Shown piece by piece: positions 19,530 through 27,955 of a stretch of DNA of 64,000 nt (the first letter of the stretch is position 1; each line of letters begins with the position of its first letter). The stretch is from Rhizobium sp. FKY42 (GTDB lineage: Bacteria > Pseudomonadota > Alphaproteobacteria > Rhizobiales > Rhizobiaceae): contig NZ_STGA01000016.1 of assembly GCF_005222835.1 (NCBI RefSeq), positions 57,841 through 121,840 on the forward strand, written 5' to 3'. The notes below the pieces were generated by a model. That model was not told the DNA's origin and did no database searches. It saw only the letters and a list, made by a program, of their open reading frames with translations. The translations under genes were made by a program, and so were the position numbers.

Positions 19530-20534
19530 TCAGAAGATCTTCGAGAACTGATCGATATTCTTCGCATTGTAGACGAAGGGATCGGCCATCGCAGCTTCAC
19601 CATTGTCGCCAATCTTGATCGTGCCCATGCGGCCCGCCTTGACTTCACTGCCCGGCTTGCCGGTCGCTTCGCCCTTTACAAGACGATAGGCGATCTGCGT
19701 TGCGGAATAGCCGAGGTCGATCGGGTTCCAGATGGCGAATTCCTTCGTCGCACCCGACTTGATCGCGCCCGCCATTTCGGACGGAAGACCAAGACCGGTG
19801 ACATAGACCTGACCGATCTTGCCGGCATCCTTCACAGCCTGCGAGGCGGCGAGAACACCAACTGTTGTCGGAGCAACGATAACCTTCACGTTTGGCTGCG
19901 ACTTCAGGAGACCTTGTGCTTCGCGATAGCTCTTGTCGGCGAGGTCGTCACCATAGACGGTGGTAGCGAGGTTGAGGCCGGGGAAATCCTTCAGCTGCTT
20001 CTTCATTTCCGCGATCCAGGTGTTCTGGTTCGTGGAGGTGGTGGTGGCAGAAAGGATTGCGAAATCACCCTTGCCATCCGGCAGATGATTCTTCGCCAGC
20101 GTCAGGCACATCTTGCCGATCAACGCGTTCGAAGACGGATTGAGGTGCATGATGCGGCCCGCAGGGGCAACGCCGGAATCCCAGGAGATGACCTTGATGC
20201 CGCGTTGTGCGGCCTTCTTCAACGCAGGTACCAGCGCATCCGGATCATTGGCGGAAACGGCAATGGCATCCACGCCTTGCGCGATCAGCGAATTGATCAC
20301 TTCGATCTGGCCCTCGGCAGTCGTCGACGTCGGGCCGGTATAGATGATCTTCACGCCGCCCAATTCCTTGGCGGCTTCTTCCGCGCCCTTGTTGGCGGCT
20401 TCAAAGAAACCGTTGCCAAGCGACTTTACCACCAGCGCGATTTTCACATCCGCGGCGGATGCCATGCTGGCCATGGAAACCGATGCGGCCAGCGCCAATG
20501 CTGCAGCACCGAAATGACGTCTTGTCAGTTTCAT
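19530..20534 (-). CDS. rhaS: L-Rhamnose-binding periplasmic protein
   Basis: A 334-residue substrate-binding protein of the ribose-binding (PBP type 1) fold. A twin-Arg-like start (MKLTRRHFGAAALALAAS) and a cleavage site near ASAAD give a clear export signal. The mature part begins VKIALVVKSLGNGFFEAANKG, typical of the family, and contains DAIAVSANDPDALVPALKKA. It delivers rhamnose to RhaPQ/RhaT. Being first in the transport series and followed by a large hairpin fits its usual higher expression. Confidence 0.92.
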   Translation of the reverse strand: MKLTRRHFGAAALALAASVSMASMASAADVKIALVVKSLGNGFFEAANKGAEEAAKELGGVKIIYTGPTSTTAEGQIEVINSLIAQGVDAIAVSANDPDALVPALKKAAQRGIKVISWDSGVAPAGRIMHLNPSSNALIGKMCLTLAKNHLPDGKGDFAILSATTTSTNQNTWIAEMKKQLKDFPGLNLATTVYGDDLADKSYREAQGLLKSQPNVKVIVAPTTVGVLAASQAVKDAGKIGQVYVTGLGLPSEMAGAIKSGATKEFAIWNPIDLGYSATQIAYRLVKGEATGKPGSEVKAGRMGTIKIGDNGEAAMADPFVYNAKNIDQFSKIF

Positions 20535-20588
20535 GTTTCACTCCTCCCAAAGATAAAGTCCGTTTCTCCCCTCCCCCCGAAGCGTCTC

Positions 20589-21401
20589 TTACGCGACGGA
20601 AGAAGCATCCTCCTTTGCCGATGAAGCCGTGGGCTTCACCGTCAAAACCTTCACACCTGCATCTTCCAGCATGGCGACCGCCTCTTCTGACACGCCATCA
20701 TCGGTGATGATGGTCGAGACATTCTCCAGCGGACACAGGATCATGCTGGAGCGACGATTGAACTTGCTCGAATCCACCATCACGATCAGCTCATCCGCCT
20801 GACGCATCAGTCGCTGCTCGCTCTGGATCACCAGCGCATCCGGCTCCATCACGCCGTGGGACGAAATGCCCTGCGCGCCGATGAACATGCGCCGCGCGTA
20901 GAAATTGCGGATCGCGTCATTCTCGAATGGCGACAGGATCAGGCTCTGGTCGCGATAGATCGCGCCGCCAGGCACTGAAACCGTGCATTTGGAGTGTTTG
21001 ACCAGATGCTCGGCAATGGCGAAGGAATTCGTCATGACCTGCAGGCGCCGCGCCGACATGAAATGCACCATCTGGAAAGTGGTGGTGCCACCATTGATGA
21101 TAACGGAATCGCCTTCCTCACACAGCTCCACAGCAGCGCGCGCAATTGCGCGTTTCTTATCAATATTGACGGATTCGGACACCCGGAAGGGTCGCGCTGC
21201 GAGATTGCCCTGTTGCGGCGGATGCACGGCTTCCGCCCCACCCCGCACACGGCGGAGCTTTCCCTGCACATGAAGCGCGGCAATATCGCGCCGGATTGTC
21301 GCCTCGGAAGCCTCTGTCAGCTCGGCAATATCCTGCACCGTCACCACAGGCTTTTCCTGGATGGCGCTCAAGATGATGCGATGTCGCTCACGTTCGTGCA
21401 T
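20589..21401 (-). CDS. rhaR: DeoR-family regulator of rhamnose genes
   Basis: A 270-residue DeoR-type regulator. The N-terminal HTH (about 4-58) has RHRIILSAIQEKPVVTVQDI and EASEATIRRDIAALHVQGKL. The C-terminal sugar-phosphate sensing domain carries VIINGGTTTFQMVHF and the FIGAQGISSHGVMEPD region. The start at 21401 is chosen because GAGGAACCC stands directly before it; the reading frame continues to 21452 but that part lies in the promoter. It heads the minus-strand operon and is divergent from rhaD. Confidence 0.9.
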   Translation of the reverse strand: MHERERHRIILSAIQEKPVVTVQDIAELTEASEATIRRDIAALHVQGKLRRVRGGAEAVHPPQQGNLAARPFRVSESVNIDKKRAIARAAVELCEEGDSVIINGGTTTFQMVHFMSARRLQVMTNSFAIAEHLVKHSKCTVSVPGGAIYRDQSLILSPFENDAIRNFYARRMFIGAQGISSHGVMEPDALVIQSEQRLMRQADELIVMVDSSKFNRRSSMILCPLENVSTIITDDGVSEEAVAMLEDAGVKVLTVKPTASSAKEDASSVA

Positions 21402-21442
21402 GGGTTCCTCCGTGTTCCGATTTATTCGAAACGAATTAATCA

Positions 21443-21515
21443 TGTCAATCACAAACGATCAAAAAAGATTATATTGCAGCGCACAATGAACGTTTGTGAT
21501 CGTTTGTGATTGACA
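21443..21515. promoter_or_regulatory. Symmetric operator/promoter region between rhaR and rhaD
   Basis: A 19-nt perfect inverted repeat, 21443-21461 (TGTCAATCACAAACGATCA) and 21497-21515 (TGATCGTTTGTGATTGACA), flanks a 35-nt AT-rich centre. The outer six bases of each arm form a -35 box (TTGACA) facing outward: on plus, TTGACA 21510-21515, 17 nt, CGATAT 21533-21538; on minus, TTGACA, 17 nt, ATAAAT ending near 21420. An extra CGTTTGTGAT copy lies at 21491-21500. RhaR bound to the arms would block both divergent promoters. Promoter boxes and arms are seen; the regulator assignment is inferred. Confidence 0.72.
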
Positions 21516-21604
21516 ACACACCTGACCATGCGCGATATCCTCACTCCAAACGAGATGCTTCACGGTGGGACCGGAAGCACACGCACACTGGGAGGACCTG
21601 TTCC

Positions 21605-23701
21605 ATGTCGGGCAAAACCCGCCTTCTCGATAATCGTTGGGATGATGCTTACGCCGCAAAGCTCGATGAGCCCGGCAAGCTCTTGTATCGTTCAAACTTG
21701 CTGGGCGCTGACAAGCGCATCACCAATTACGGTGGCGGCAACACCTCTGCAAAGGTGATGGAGACTGATCCCCTGACCGGCCAGAAGGTGCAGGTTCTCT
21801 GGGTCAAGGGGTCTGGCGGCGATGTCGGCACCATCAAGCTTGATGGCTTTGCCACGCTCTATCAGGAAAAGCTCGACGCTCTGAAGGGCATCTATCAGGG
21901 CGTTCACGATGAAGACCGCATGGTCGGCTTCCTGCCGCATTGCACATTCAACCTGAACCCGCGTGCTGCCTCCATCGACACGCCGCTACATGGCTTCGTG
22001 CCGTTCACGCATGTTGACCACATGCACCCGGATGCCATCATTGCGATTGCCGCCTCGAAGAATTCGAAGGAATTGACGCAACAGATTTTCGGCGCCGATA
22101 TCGGCTGGCTGCCCTGGCGCCGCCCCGGCTTCCAACTCGGTCTCGATCTCGAAGCTTTTGTAAAGGCGAACCCCACCGCCAAGGGCGTGGTGCTGGAAAG
22201 CCATGGCCTGTTTACCTGGGCGAATGACGCCAAGGAATGCTACGAACTGACGCTTGAAATCATCAACAAGGCAATCGAGTGGTTCGCCGCGCAGACAGAC
22301 GGCAAGGTCATTTTCGGCGGCGCTGCGACCCAGAGCCTACCCGCCGATCAGCGCCGCGCGATTGCGGCGAAGTTGATGCCGGAAATCCGTGGCCGCATCG
22401 GCAAGCTTGAGCGCAAGCTCGGTGATTTCGACGATCAGGACGCCGTGCTCGAATTCGTCAACTCAAAAAACCTGAAGCCGCTGGGCGCGCTCGGCACCTC
22501 CTGCCCGGACCACTTCCTGCGCACCAAAATCCGCCCGCTGATTGTCGATTTCGATCCGGCCAAGCCGGATGTCGACGCCGTAATTGCCGGTCTGGACAAG
22601 GCGCTGGGAGAGTATCGCGCCGATTACACACGCTATTACGAGACCTGCAAACACGACAATTCACCGAAGATGCGTGATCCGAACCCGGTCATTTTTCTGG
22701 TGCCGGGTGTGGGCATGCTCTCCTTCGCCAAGGACAAGGCAACCGCCCGCATTGCTGGCGAGTTCTACGTCAACGCCATCAACGTGATGCGCGGTGCTTC
22801 CACGGTTTCCGAATATCAGGGCCTTCCCGAGCAGGAAGCTTTCGATATTGAATACTGGCTACTGGAAGAGGCAAAACTGCAGCGCATGCCAAAGCCAAAG
22901 AGCATGGCGGGCCGCGTGGCCTTCGTCACCGGCGGTGCGGGCGGCATTGGCCGCGCAACCGCAGAACGCCTGATGGCGGAAGGTGCCTGCGTGGTGCTGG
23001 CCGATATCGATGCGGAAGCACTGGATGCTGCCAAGGGCGATTTCGCCAAGCGCTACAGCAACGATACCGTGCGGTCCGTTCAACTGGATGTCACGAAGGA
23101 AGATGCGGTGGCTGCCGCATTCTCAGAAGCTTGCGTGGAATTCGGCGGCGTGGACATTCTGGTCTCCAATGCCGGTATCGCCTCTTCCGCGCCAGTGGAA
23201 GAAACCACGCTTGCCATGTGGGACAAGAATATCAGCATTCTGACCACCGGCTATTTCCTCGTATCTCGCGAAGCTTTCCGCCTGTTCCGTCGCCAGAATC
23301 TCGGTGGCAATGTGGTTTTCGTAGCCTCCAAGAATGGTCTGGCTTCGTCGCCGAATGCGTCCGCCTATTGCACGGCCAAGGCTGCGGAAATCCATCTGGC
23401 CCGCTGCCTTGCACTGGAGGGCGCAGAGGCTGGCATTCGCGTCAACACCGTCAACCCGGATGCGGTGCTGCGCGGCTCCAAGATCTGGAACGGCGAGTGG
23501 CGTGAACAACGTGCGGCTTCTTCCAAGATCGAAGTGACCGATCTGGAAGAGCATTATCGCAAGCGCTCCATGCTGAAGCTGAATGTCTTCCCGGAAGATA
23601 TTGCTGAAGCCATCTACTTCCTGGCATCCGATCTTTCGGCAAAATCCACCGGCAACATCATCAACGTGGATGCCGGTAACGCCCAGAGCTTCACGCGCTG
23701 A
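21605..23701 (+). CDS. rhaD: Bifunctional rhamnulose-1-phosphate aldolase / short-chain dehydrogenase
   Basis: A 698-residue fusion. The N-terminal part (to about 430) is a class II aldolase/epimerase domain with VLESHGLFTWANDAKECYE and the HVDHMHPDA metal-ligand region. The C-terminal part is an SDR with the NAD motif TGGAGGIGRATAERL at about 440 and the catalytic SAYCTAKAA. It cleaves rhamnulose-1-phosphate and oxidises lactaldehyde. The start is the ATG at 21605 (MSGKTRLLDNRWDD) after GGGAGGACC; frames further upstream run into the promoter. Confidence 0.93.
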   Translation: MSGKTRLLDNRWDDAYAAKLDEPGKLLYRSNLLGADKRITNYGGGNTSAKVMETDPLTGQKVQVLWVKGSGGDVGTIKLDGFATLYQEKLDALKGIYQGVHDEDRMVGFLPHCTFNLNPRAASIDTPLHGFVPFTHVDHMHPDAIIAIAASKNSKELTQQIFGADIGWLPWRRPGFQLGLDLEAFVKANPTAKGVVLESHGLFTWANDAKECYELTLEIINKAIEWFAAQTDGKVIFGGAATQSLPADQRRAIAAKLMPEIRGRIGKLERKLGDFDDQDAVLEFVNSKNLKPLGALGTSCPDHFLRTKIRPLIVDFDPAKPDVDAVIAGLDKALGEYRADYTRYYETCKHDNSPKMRDPNPVIFLVPGVGMLSFAKDKATARIAGEFYVNAINVMRGASTVSEYQGLPEQEAFDIEYWLLEEAKLQRMPKPKSMAGRVAFVTGGAGGIGRATAERLMAEGACVVLADIDAEALDAAKGDFAKRYSNDTVRSVQLDVTKEDAVAAAFSEACVEFGGVDILVSNAGIASSAPVEETTLAMWDKNISILTTGYFLVSREAFRLFRRQNLGGNVVFVASKNGLASSPNASAYCTAKAAEIHLARCLALEGAEAGIRVNTVNPDAVLRGSKIWNGEWREQRAASSKIEVTDLEEHYRKRSMLKLNVFPEDIAEAIYFLASDLSAKSTGNIINVDAGNAQSFTR

Positions 23702-23707
23702 GACCTC

Positions 23708-23736
23708 CCCTGCCCGTTCGCGCGGGCAGGGTCTTT
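23708..23736 (+). terminator. Hairpin between rhaD and rhaI
   Basis: CCCTGCCCG (23708-23716) pairs with CGGGCAGGG (23723-23731) around a 6-nt loop and is followed by TCTTTT. It lies between co-directional rhaD and rhaI, so it is probably a partial terminator or mRNA processing/stabilising hairpin. Confidence 0.6.
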
Positions 23737-23751
23737 TGACGGGAGGAACCA

Positions 23752-25044
23752 ATGACAGATCTGAAAATTGCAGGCGATCTGATCGCCGCCGAGAACGACA
23801 AGCGCGCTTCCGCCCACCAGTCGGATTACGCAGCGCTGGGCGAAAAGCTCGCTCGCAGCAATGTCGACATCGAAGCCATCACCCAGAAGGTGGCCGAATT
23901 CTTCGTGGCCGTCCCCTCCTGGGGTGTCGGCACCGGCGGAACGCGCTTTGCCCGTTTTCCGGGGCTCGGCGAGCCGCGCAACATCTTCGACAAACTGGAA
24001 GATTGCAGCATCATCCATCAACTGACGCAGGCCACGCCAACCGTTTCGCTGCATATTCCGTGGGACAAGGCGGACCCGAAGGAGCTGAAGGCAAAGGGCG
24101 ATGCGCTGGGCCTTGGCTTTGATGCCATGAACTCCAACACCTTTTCCGATACACCGGATCAGGCGCAGTCCTACAAATATGGCTCGCTGTCTCATGTGGA
24201 TGCGGCAACGCGTGCGCAGGCCGTCGAGCATAATCTCGAATGCATCGATATCGGCAAGGCCATCGGCTCCAAGGCATTGACGGTCTGGATCGGCGATGGC
24301 TCCAACTTCCCCGGTCAGTCGAATTTTACTCGCCAGTTCGAGCGCTATCTCGACAGCATGTGCGCCATCTATAAGGCGCTGCCGGATGATTGGCGGCTGT
24401 TCTCCGAACACAAGATGTATGAGCCCGCCTTCTACTCGACTGTCGTGCAGGACTGGGGTACGAACTATTTGATCGCGCAGACGCTTGGCGAAAAAGCCTT
24501 CTGCCTCGTCGATCTCGGCCATCATGCGCCGAACACCAATATCGAGATGATCGTTGCGCGCCTCATTCAGTTCGGCAAGCTCGGCGGCTTCCACTTCAAT
24601 GATTCCAAATATGGCGATGACGATCTGGATGCCGGTTCCGTCGAGCCTTACCGCCTGTTCCTCGTCTTCAACGAACTGGTGGATGCCGAACATCGCGGCG
24701 TGCAGGGCTTCCATCCTGCCCACATGATCGACCAGAGCCATAATGTGACGGACCCGATCGAAAGCCTGATTTCTTCCGCCAACGAAATTCGCCGTGCCTA
24801 TGCGCAGGCGCTGCTAGTTGACCGCTCTAACCTGGAAGGCTTCCAGAACGACAATGATGCATTGATGGCAACTGAAACGCTGAAACGCGCCTATCGCACC
24901 GATGTGGAAGCCATTCTGGCGGAGGCCCGCCGCCGCGCTGGCGGCGCCATTGATCCGGTCGCGACCTATCGCGCCAGCGGCTACCGGGCCCGCGTTGCGG
25001 CAGAACGTCCTGCGGTCAAAGGTGGTTCCGGCGGTATTGTCTGA
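23752..25044 (+). CDS. rhaI: L-Rhamnose isomerase / sugar isomerase
   Basis: A 430-residue TIM-barrel sugar isomerase of the rhizobial RhaI type. Visible features: VPSWGVGTGGTRFARFPG, TVWIGDGSNFPGQSNF, FSEHKMYEPAFYSTVVQDWG with the metal-ligand glutamate, VDLGHHAPNTNIEMIVARL and FHFNDSKYGDDDLDAG. It converts L-rhamnose to L-rhamnulose for RhaK. GGGAGGAACC precedes the ATG. It follows rhaD after a 50-nt gap and ends at a strong terminator. Confidence 0.92.
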   Translation: MTDLKIAGDLIAAENDKRASAHQSDYAALGEKLARSNVDIEAITQKVAEFFVAVPSWGVGTGGTRFARFPGLGEPRNIFDKLEDCSIIHQLTQATPTVSLHIPWDKADPKELKAKGDALGLGFDAMNSNTFSDTPDQAQSYKYGSLSHVDAATRAQAVEHNLECIDIGKAIGSKALTVWIGDGSNFPGQSNFTRQFERYLDSMCAIYKALPDDWRLFSEHKMYEPAFYSTVVQDWGTNYLIAQTLGEKAFCLVDLGHHAPNTNIEMIVARLIQFGKLGGFHFNDSKYGDDDLDAGSVEPYRLFLVFNELVDAEHRGVQGFHPAHMIDQSHNVTDPIESLISSANEIRRAYAQALLVDRSNLEGFQNDNDALMATETLKRAYRTDVEAILAEARRRAGGAIDPVATYRASGYRARVAAERPAVKGGSGGIV

Positions 25045-25070
25045 TCCGCCGTTTCGGACCGAATTCAGAA

Positions 25071-25102
25071 ACGCCCGGCAAAACGTCCGGGCGTTTTTTT
25101 TG
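25071..25102 (+). terminator. Strong Rho-independent terminator after rhaI
   Basis: AACGCCCGG (25071-25079) and CCGGGCGTT (25088-25096) form a GC-rich stem with an 8-nt loop, directly followed by a run of T residues (8 in total). Confidence 0.9.
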
Positions 25103-25188
25103 TGACCTTGTTGCGCCTCCTCAAAGACGAAAATGCCGCATTGCGGTCAATGATGCTCTCGGATAGATCTTGCCCCAGAGGATTTCGG

Positions 25189-25578
25189 ATGGCACGTTCA
25201 GGACACATTGGGGCGACATGGCTACGCATTCTGTGCGTGATGGCCCTCGTCATGCTGTCCTTTGCCCACAGCCCGCCGGACGCTCTTGCTGCACAACTGA
25301 CGACCGCCGAGCTTTCGGCCATCGCATTGCCAGATGGCTCAATTCCAGTCATCTGCTCCTCCGATGAGGACGGCAAGACAAAGCCGCATGTGCACGCCTC
25401 GAACGAGTGCGAAGCCTGCCGCCTCAGCGCATCCGTCCTGCTGCCTGAACCTTCTGAGCAGACCGGACTGATCGTTTCATTCGCGGAAAGATTCGTTTTC
25501 GCGAAGCGGATCGAAGCTCATTATCGCAAGCAGATCCCTCCGAACGCCAATCCACGCGCACCGCCCGCTTCTGCCTGA
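25189..25578 (+). CDS. Small exported protein with HxH and CxxC motifs (copper-cluster neighbour)
   Basis: About 129 residues. An N-terminal hydrophobic segment (WLRILCVMALVMLSFAHS) with a downstream ALAAQ-type site suggests a signal peptide. The mature part has PHVHASNECEACRLS, with His and paired Cys residues that could bind a metal; it resembles DUF2946-like proteins. The ATG at 25189 is chosen for an AGAGGA site upstream; in-frame ATGs at 25150/25153 would give a longer tail. Followed by a Crp/Fnr regulator, PCuAC and SCO genes, so a copper role is plausible but not demonstrated. Confidence 0.6.
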   Translation: MARSGHIGATWLRILCVMALVMLSFAHSPPDALAAQLTTAELSAIALPDGSIPVICSSDEDGKTKPHVHASNECEACRLSASVLLPEPSEQTGLIVSFAERFVFAKRIEAHYRKQIPPNANPRAPPASA

Positions 25579-25642
25579 TGAATGGCCATGCACCGTTGTG
25601 ACACGGTGTTCGTTCAATCGGCATGCGGCCTGTCAAGGCTGA

Positions 25643-26320
25643 ATGCCTTCCGGGTTGCGCTTCATGCTAGAGCACATTGAACCAGCGGGCGGTTCCGTTC
25701 CGTTCCGTCTAACCGATACCCAGGCCCCGTTCCGTCAGGAACGGTGGGTCGCACCTCAAATGACCCTCGTCCCCCCAGTTCAATGGCGTGACGCTGCAGT
25801 CAGGATAGGTCGGGGCTGCCTGATCGTATCCCATGAATTGCCAGACGGTCGCCGACAGATCCTTGATGTGCTGGGTCAGGGGCGCATCCTGTTCTGCTCC
25901 ATGCTGGCCCATGGAACGGCCAAGGCACGATCCCTGACATTCACCAATGTCGAAAGACTGGATGAGCATTCCGACCGCGATGCAATAGAAGAGGCGCGCC
26001 AACTGGCAATGAAGAGAGCCTATGAGCACGCTCTTTTGCTGGGCCGCAAGAAAAGCACGGAAAAGGTAGCGACCGCGCTGCTTGATCTGGCGGATCAGTT
26101 CGCCTGCGGCAATGGTGGGCAGATGCGCCCCTCATTCACCCTGTATCTGATGCGAAACGAACTTGCCGACTGGTTAGGCCTGACGCTCGAAACCGTCAGC
26201 CGGTGTCTGAGCGACTTCAAACGCAAGGGCGTGATCGCTTTTGAACGAACAGACCGCATTACCATCCGTGAAAAGACGGCGCTTCGCGCTATCGCGGACG
26301 GACTGGCGCCCTCCACCTGA
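25643..26320 (+). CDS. Crp/Fnr-family transcriptional regulator
   Basis: About 225 residues. An N-terminal cupin-like sensor domain (GRGCLIVSHELPDGRRQILDVLGQGRILF) is followed by a helical dimerisation segment and a C-terminal winged HTH (MRNELADWLGLTLETVSRCLSDFKRKGVI) typical of FNR/FixK proteins. No N-terminal Cys cluster for an iron-sulfur sensor is seen, so it is more FixK-like than FNR-like. It precedes PCuAC and SCO on the same strand. Confidence 0.85.
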   Translation: MPSGLRFMLEHIEPAGGSVPFRLTDTQAPFRQERWVAPQMTLVPPVQWRDAAVRIGRGCLIVSHELPDGRRQILDVLGQGRILFCSMLAHGTAKARSLTFTNVERLDEHSDRDAIEEARQLAMKRAYEHALLLGRKKSTEKVATALLDLADQFACGNGGQMRPSFTLYLMRNELADWLGLTLETVSRCLSDFKRKGVIAFERTDRITIREKTALRAIADGLAPST

Positions 26321-26374
26321 ATTCAACTGCGGTCCAGCCGCACACGTCCAACAATTCAACGTAAGAGAAAAACA

Positions 26375-26875
26375 ATGAAACAGAAACTGATTTCCCTCGT
26401 CGCCGTGCTCCTGACACTCGTCGGCGTGACATCCGCATTTGCTCATGGTTTTCAGATCGGCGATCTGAAGATCGGCCATCCCTACAGCCGCGCCATGCTG
26501 CCCGGTGCAAAAGTTGGCGGCGGCTATCTGAAGATCACGAACGCCGGTGCCGATGATCGCCTCGTGAGCGCTTCATCCGACCGCGCAGCCTCGATCCAGA
26601 TTCATGAAATGAAAATGGATGGCGGTATCATGGAGATGCGCGAGTTGAAGAACGGCCTGGCCGTTCCAGCAAACAGCACCGTTGAACTGAAGCCCGGCAG
26701 CTATCATCTGATGTTTATGAATGTCGCCCAGCCTTTCAAGGAAGGTGAAATGGTGAAAGCGAAGCTGGTGTTCGAAAAGGCCGGATCCGTTGACGTGGAA
26801 TTTGCCGTTGGACCTGCGAGTGGTGAGGCCAAGAATGATCACTCCGGCCACGGCGCTGGAGAACATAAAAAATGA
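26375..26875 (+). CDS. Copper chaperone PCu(A)C
   Basis: A 166-residue periplasmic protein. A signal peptide (KQKLISLVAVLLTLVGVTSAFA) is followed by the PCuAC domain with its copper-binding pattern: IHEMKMDGG, then IMEMRE, then GSYHLMFMN, giving the H-M...M...H-M ligand set. A His-rich tail (NDHSGHGAGEHKK) may add metal capacity. PCuAC proteins deliver copper to the Cu(A)/Cu(B) sites of cytochrome oxidase. The SCO gene overlaps its stop by 4 nt (ATGA). Confidence 0.93.
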   Translation: MKQKLISLVAVLLTLVGVTSAFAHGFQIGDLKIGHPYSRAMLPGAKVGGGYLKITNAGADDRLVSASSDRAASIQIHEMKMDGGIMEMRELKNGLAVPANSTVELKPGSYHLMFMNVAQPFKEGEMVKAKLVFEKAGSVDVEFAVGPASGEAKNDHSGHGAGEHKK

Positions 26876-27474
26876 CGAAACGCGTCAGTCCATTCATGCT
26901 GCTGGGCGGGGGTGTGGCTGCCGTTTTCGTTGCGGCGCTGGTTGGCGTCATGGCCTGGGTCGCACAAGACACGCCGAGAGCCAGCCCGTTCAACGCGCGC
27001 TTCTCACTGGTGGATGATCGCGGAAATCCCGTCGATCAAAGCCTGTTCAAAGGCGCACCCTCCATTGTCTACTTCGGCTACACCCATTGCCCGGAGGTTT
27101 GCCCGACAACGCTGTTCGAAGTTGCTGACTGGCTGAAGGAACTCGGACCCGATGGCAAATCACTGCGAGCCTATTTCTTCACGATCGATCCGGCGCGCGA
27201 CACACCGGACGTGATGAGAAGCTATGTGACGGCATTCACGGATCGCATTACCGGCATTACAGGCACCGAAGCGGAGATGAAGAAAGTGATCGATGGCTGG
27301 ATGATCCACGCCTCGAAACTTCCCAGTAGCGATGGCGACTATCACATGAGCCATACCACCTCGCTGCTTCTGATCGGAGCCGATGGGCGGCTGAAAGGCA
27401 TGATGCCCTACGGTATCAACGAGGACGAGGCGCTCAAAAAGATACGCGGCTCACTCCTTCGGCAAAATTCATGA
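26872..27474 (+). CDS. SCO1/SenC-family copper/thiol protein
   Basis: A 200-residue membrane-anchored thioredoxin-fold protein. An N-terminal hydrophobic anchor lies at about 7-30 (FMLLGGGVAAVFVAALVGVM). The copper-binding CPEVCP motif is at about residues 74-79, with the conserved His in YHMSHTTSLLLI. It acts with PCuAC in assembling the Cu(A) centre of cytochrome oxidase. Translationally coupled to the PCuAC gene. Confidence 0.92.
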   Translation: MTKRVSPFMLLGGGVAAVFVAALVGVMAWVAQDTPRASPFNARFSLVDDRGNPVDQSLFKGAPSIVYFGYTHCPEVCPTTLFEVADWLKELGPDGKSLRAYFFTIDPARDTPDVMRSYVTAFTDRITGITGTEAEMKKVIDGWMIHASKLPSSDGDYHMSHTTSLLLIGADGRLKGMMPYGINEDEALKKIRGSLLRQNS

Positions 27475-27483
27475 CGAATAAGC

Positions 27484-27514
27484 GGCCCGCTGCGCATACC
27501 TCAGCGGGCCACAC
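27484..27514 (+). terminator. Hairpin terminator after the SCO gene
   Basis: GGCCCGCTG (27484-27492) pairs with CAGCGGGCC (27502-27510) around a 9-nt loop. The following ACACTTTC is a weak T tract, so termination is likely but not certain. Confidence 0.6.
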
Positions 27515-27955
27515 TTTCATGAGGAATATGCCGAAATGTCGCATTTGAAACAAGTAACGTCTCTTTTCGACATAATTCAGTTGAAGTGAAGAAATCCGCA
27601 TCAAGTATGATTTTATAGATTGAAAATTGCTTGTTTTCTTGAGCATTATATGGCCGAGGCGCCGAACTGGCGCTTGAAAGCGATGACCCGATGGCTGGGG
27701 AGATGTCGGGTCGTATGGATGCGCTGACGGGAGGACGACAAATGCCAAGATCAAGACAACTGCACTGCTGATTTTTCGTCCGGCGCCGCTGGGTCCGCAC
27801 ATCGCAAGCCCGTTGGCTCTGATGTAAGGGTGTAGGGACGCCGCTGGATTAGCCGGTTCCAGCCAGAATGAAAGTAATCTGCACTCGCTCGCCACTGGGC
27901 GAGAACGAATTTCCTTGGCCAATTCTCAGGCCAGAATGGCAATCAGGATCATGGC
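27515..27955 (+). promoter_or_regulatory. 441-bp gene-free leader of the sugar ABC transporter operon
   Basis: No convincing coding region on either strand; a minus-strand open frame here has no recognisable protein features. The left half is AT-rich (around 27540-27655) and probably holds the promoter for the transporter operon. I see no clear operator. Confidence 0.4.

Noticed and set aside
27434..27922. A 162-residue minus-strand open frame in the gap before the sugar transporter
   Set aside because: Composition and lack of any motif or ribosome site argue for noncoding DNA; it also overlaps the SCO gene end and the terminator.
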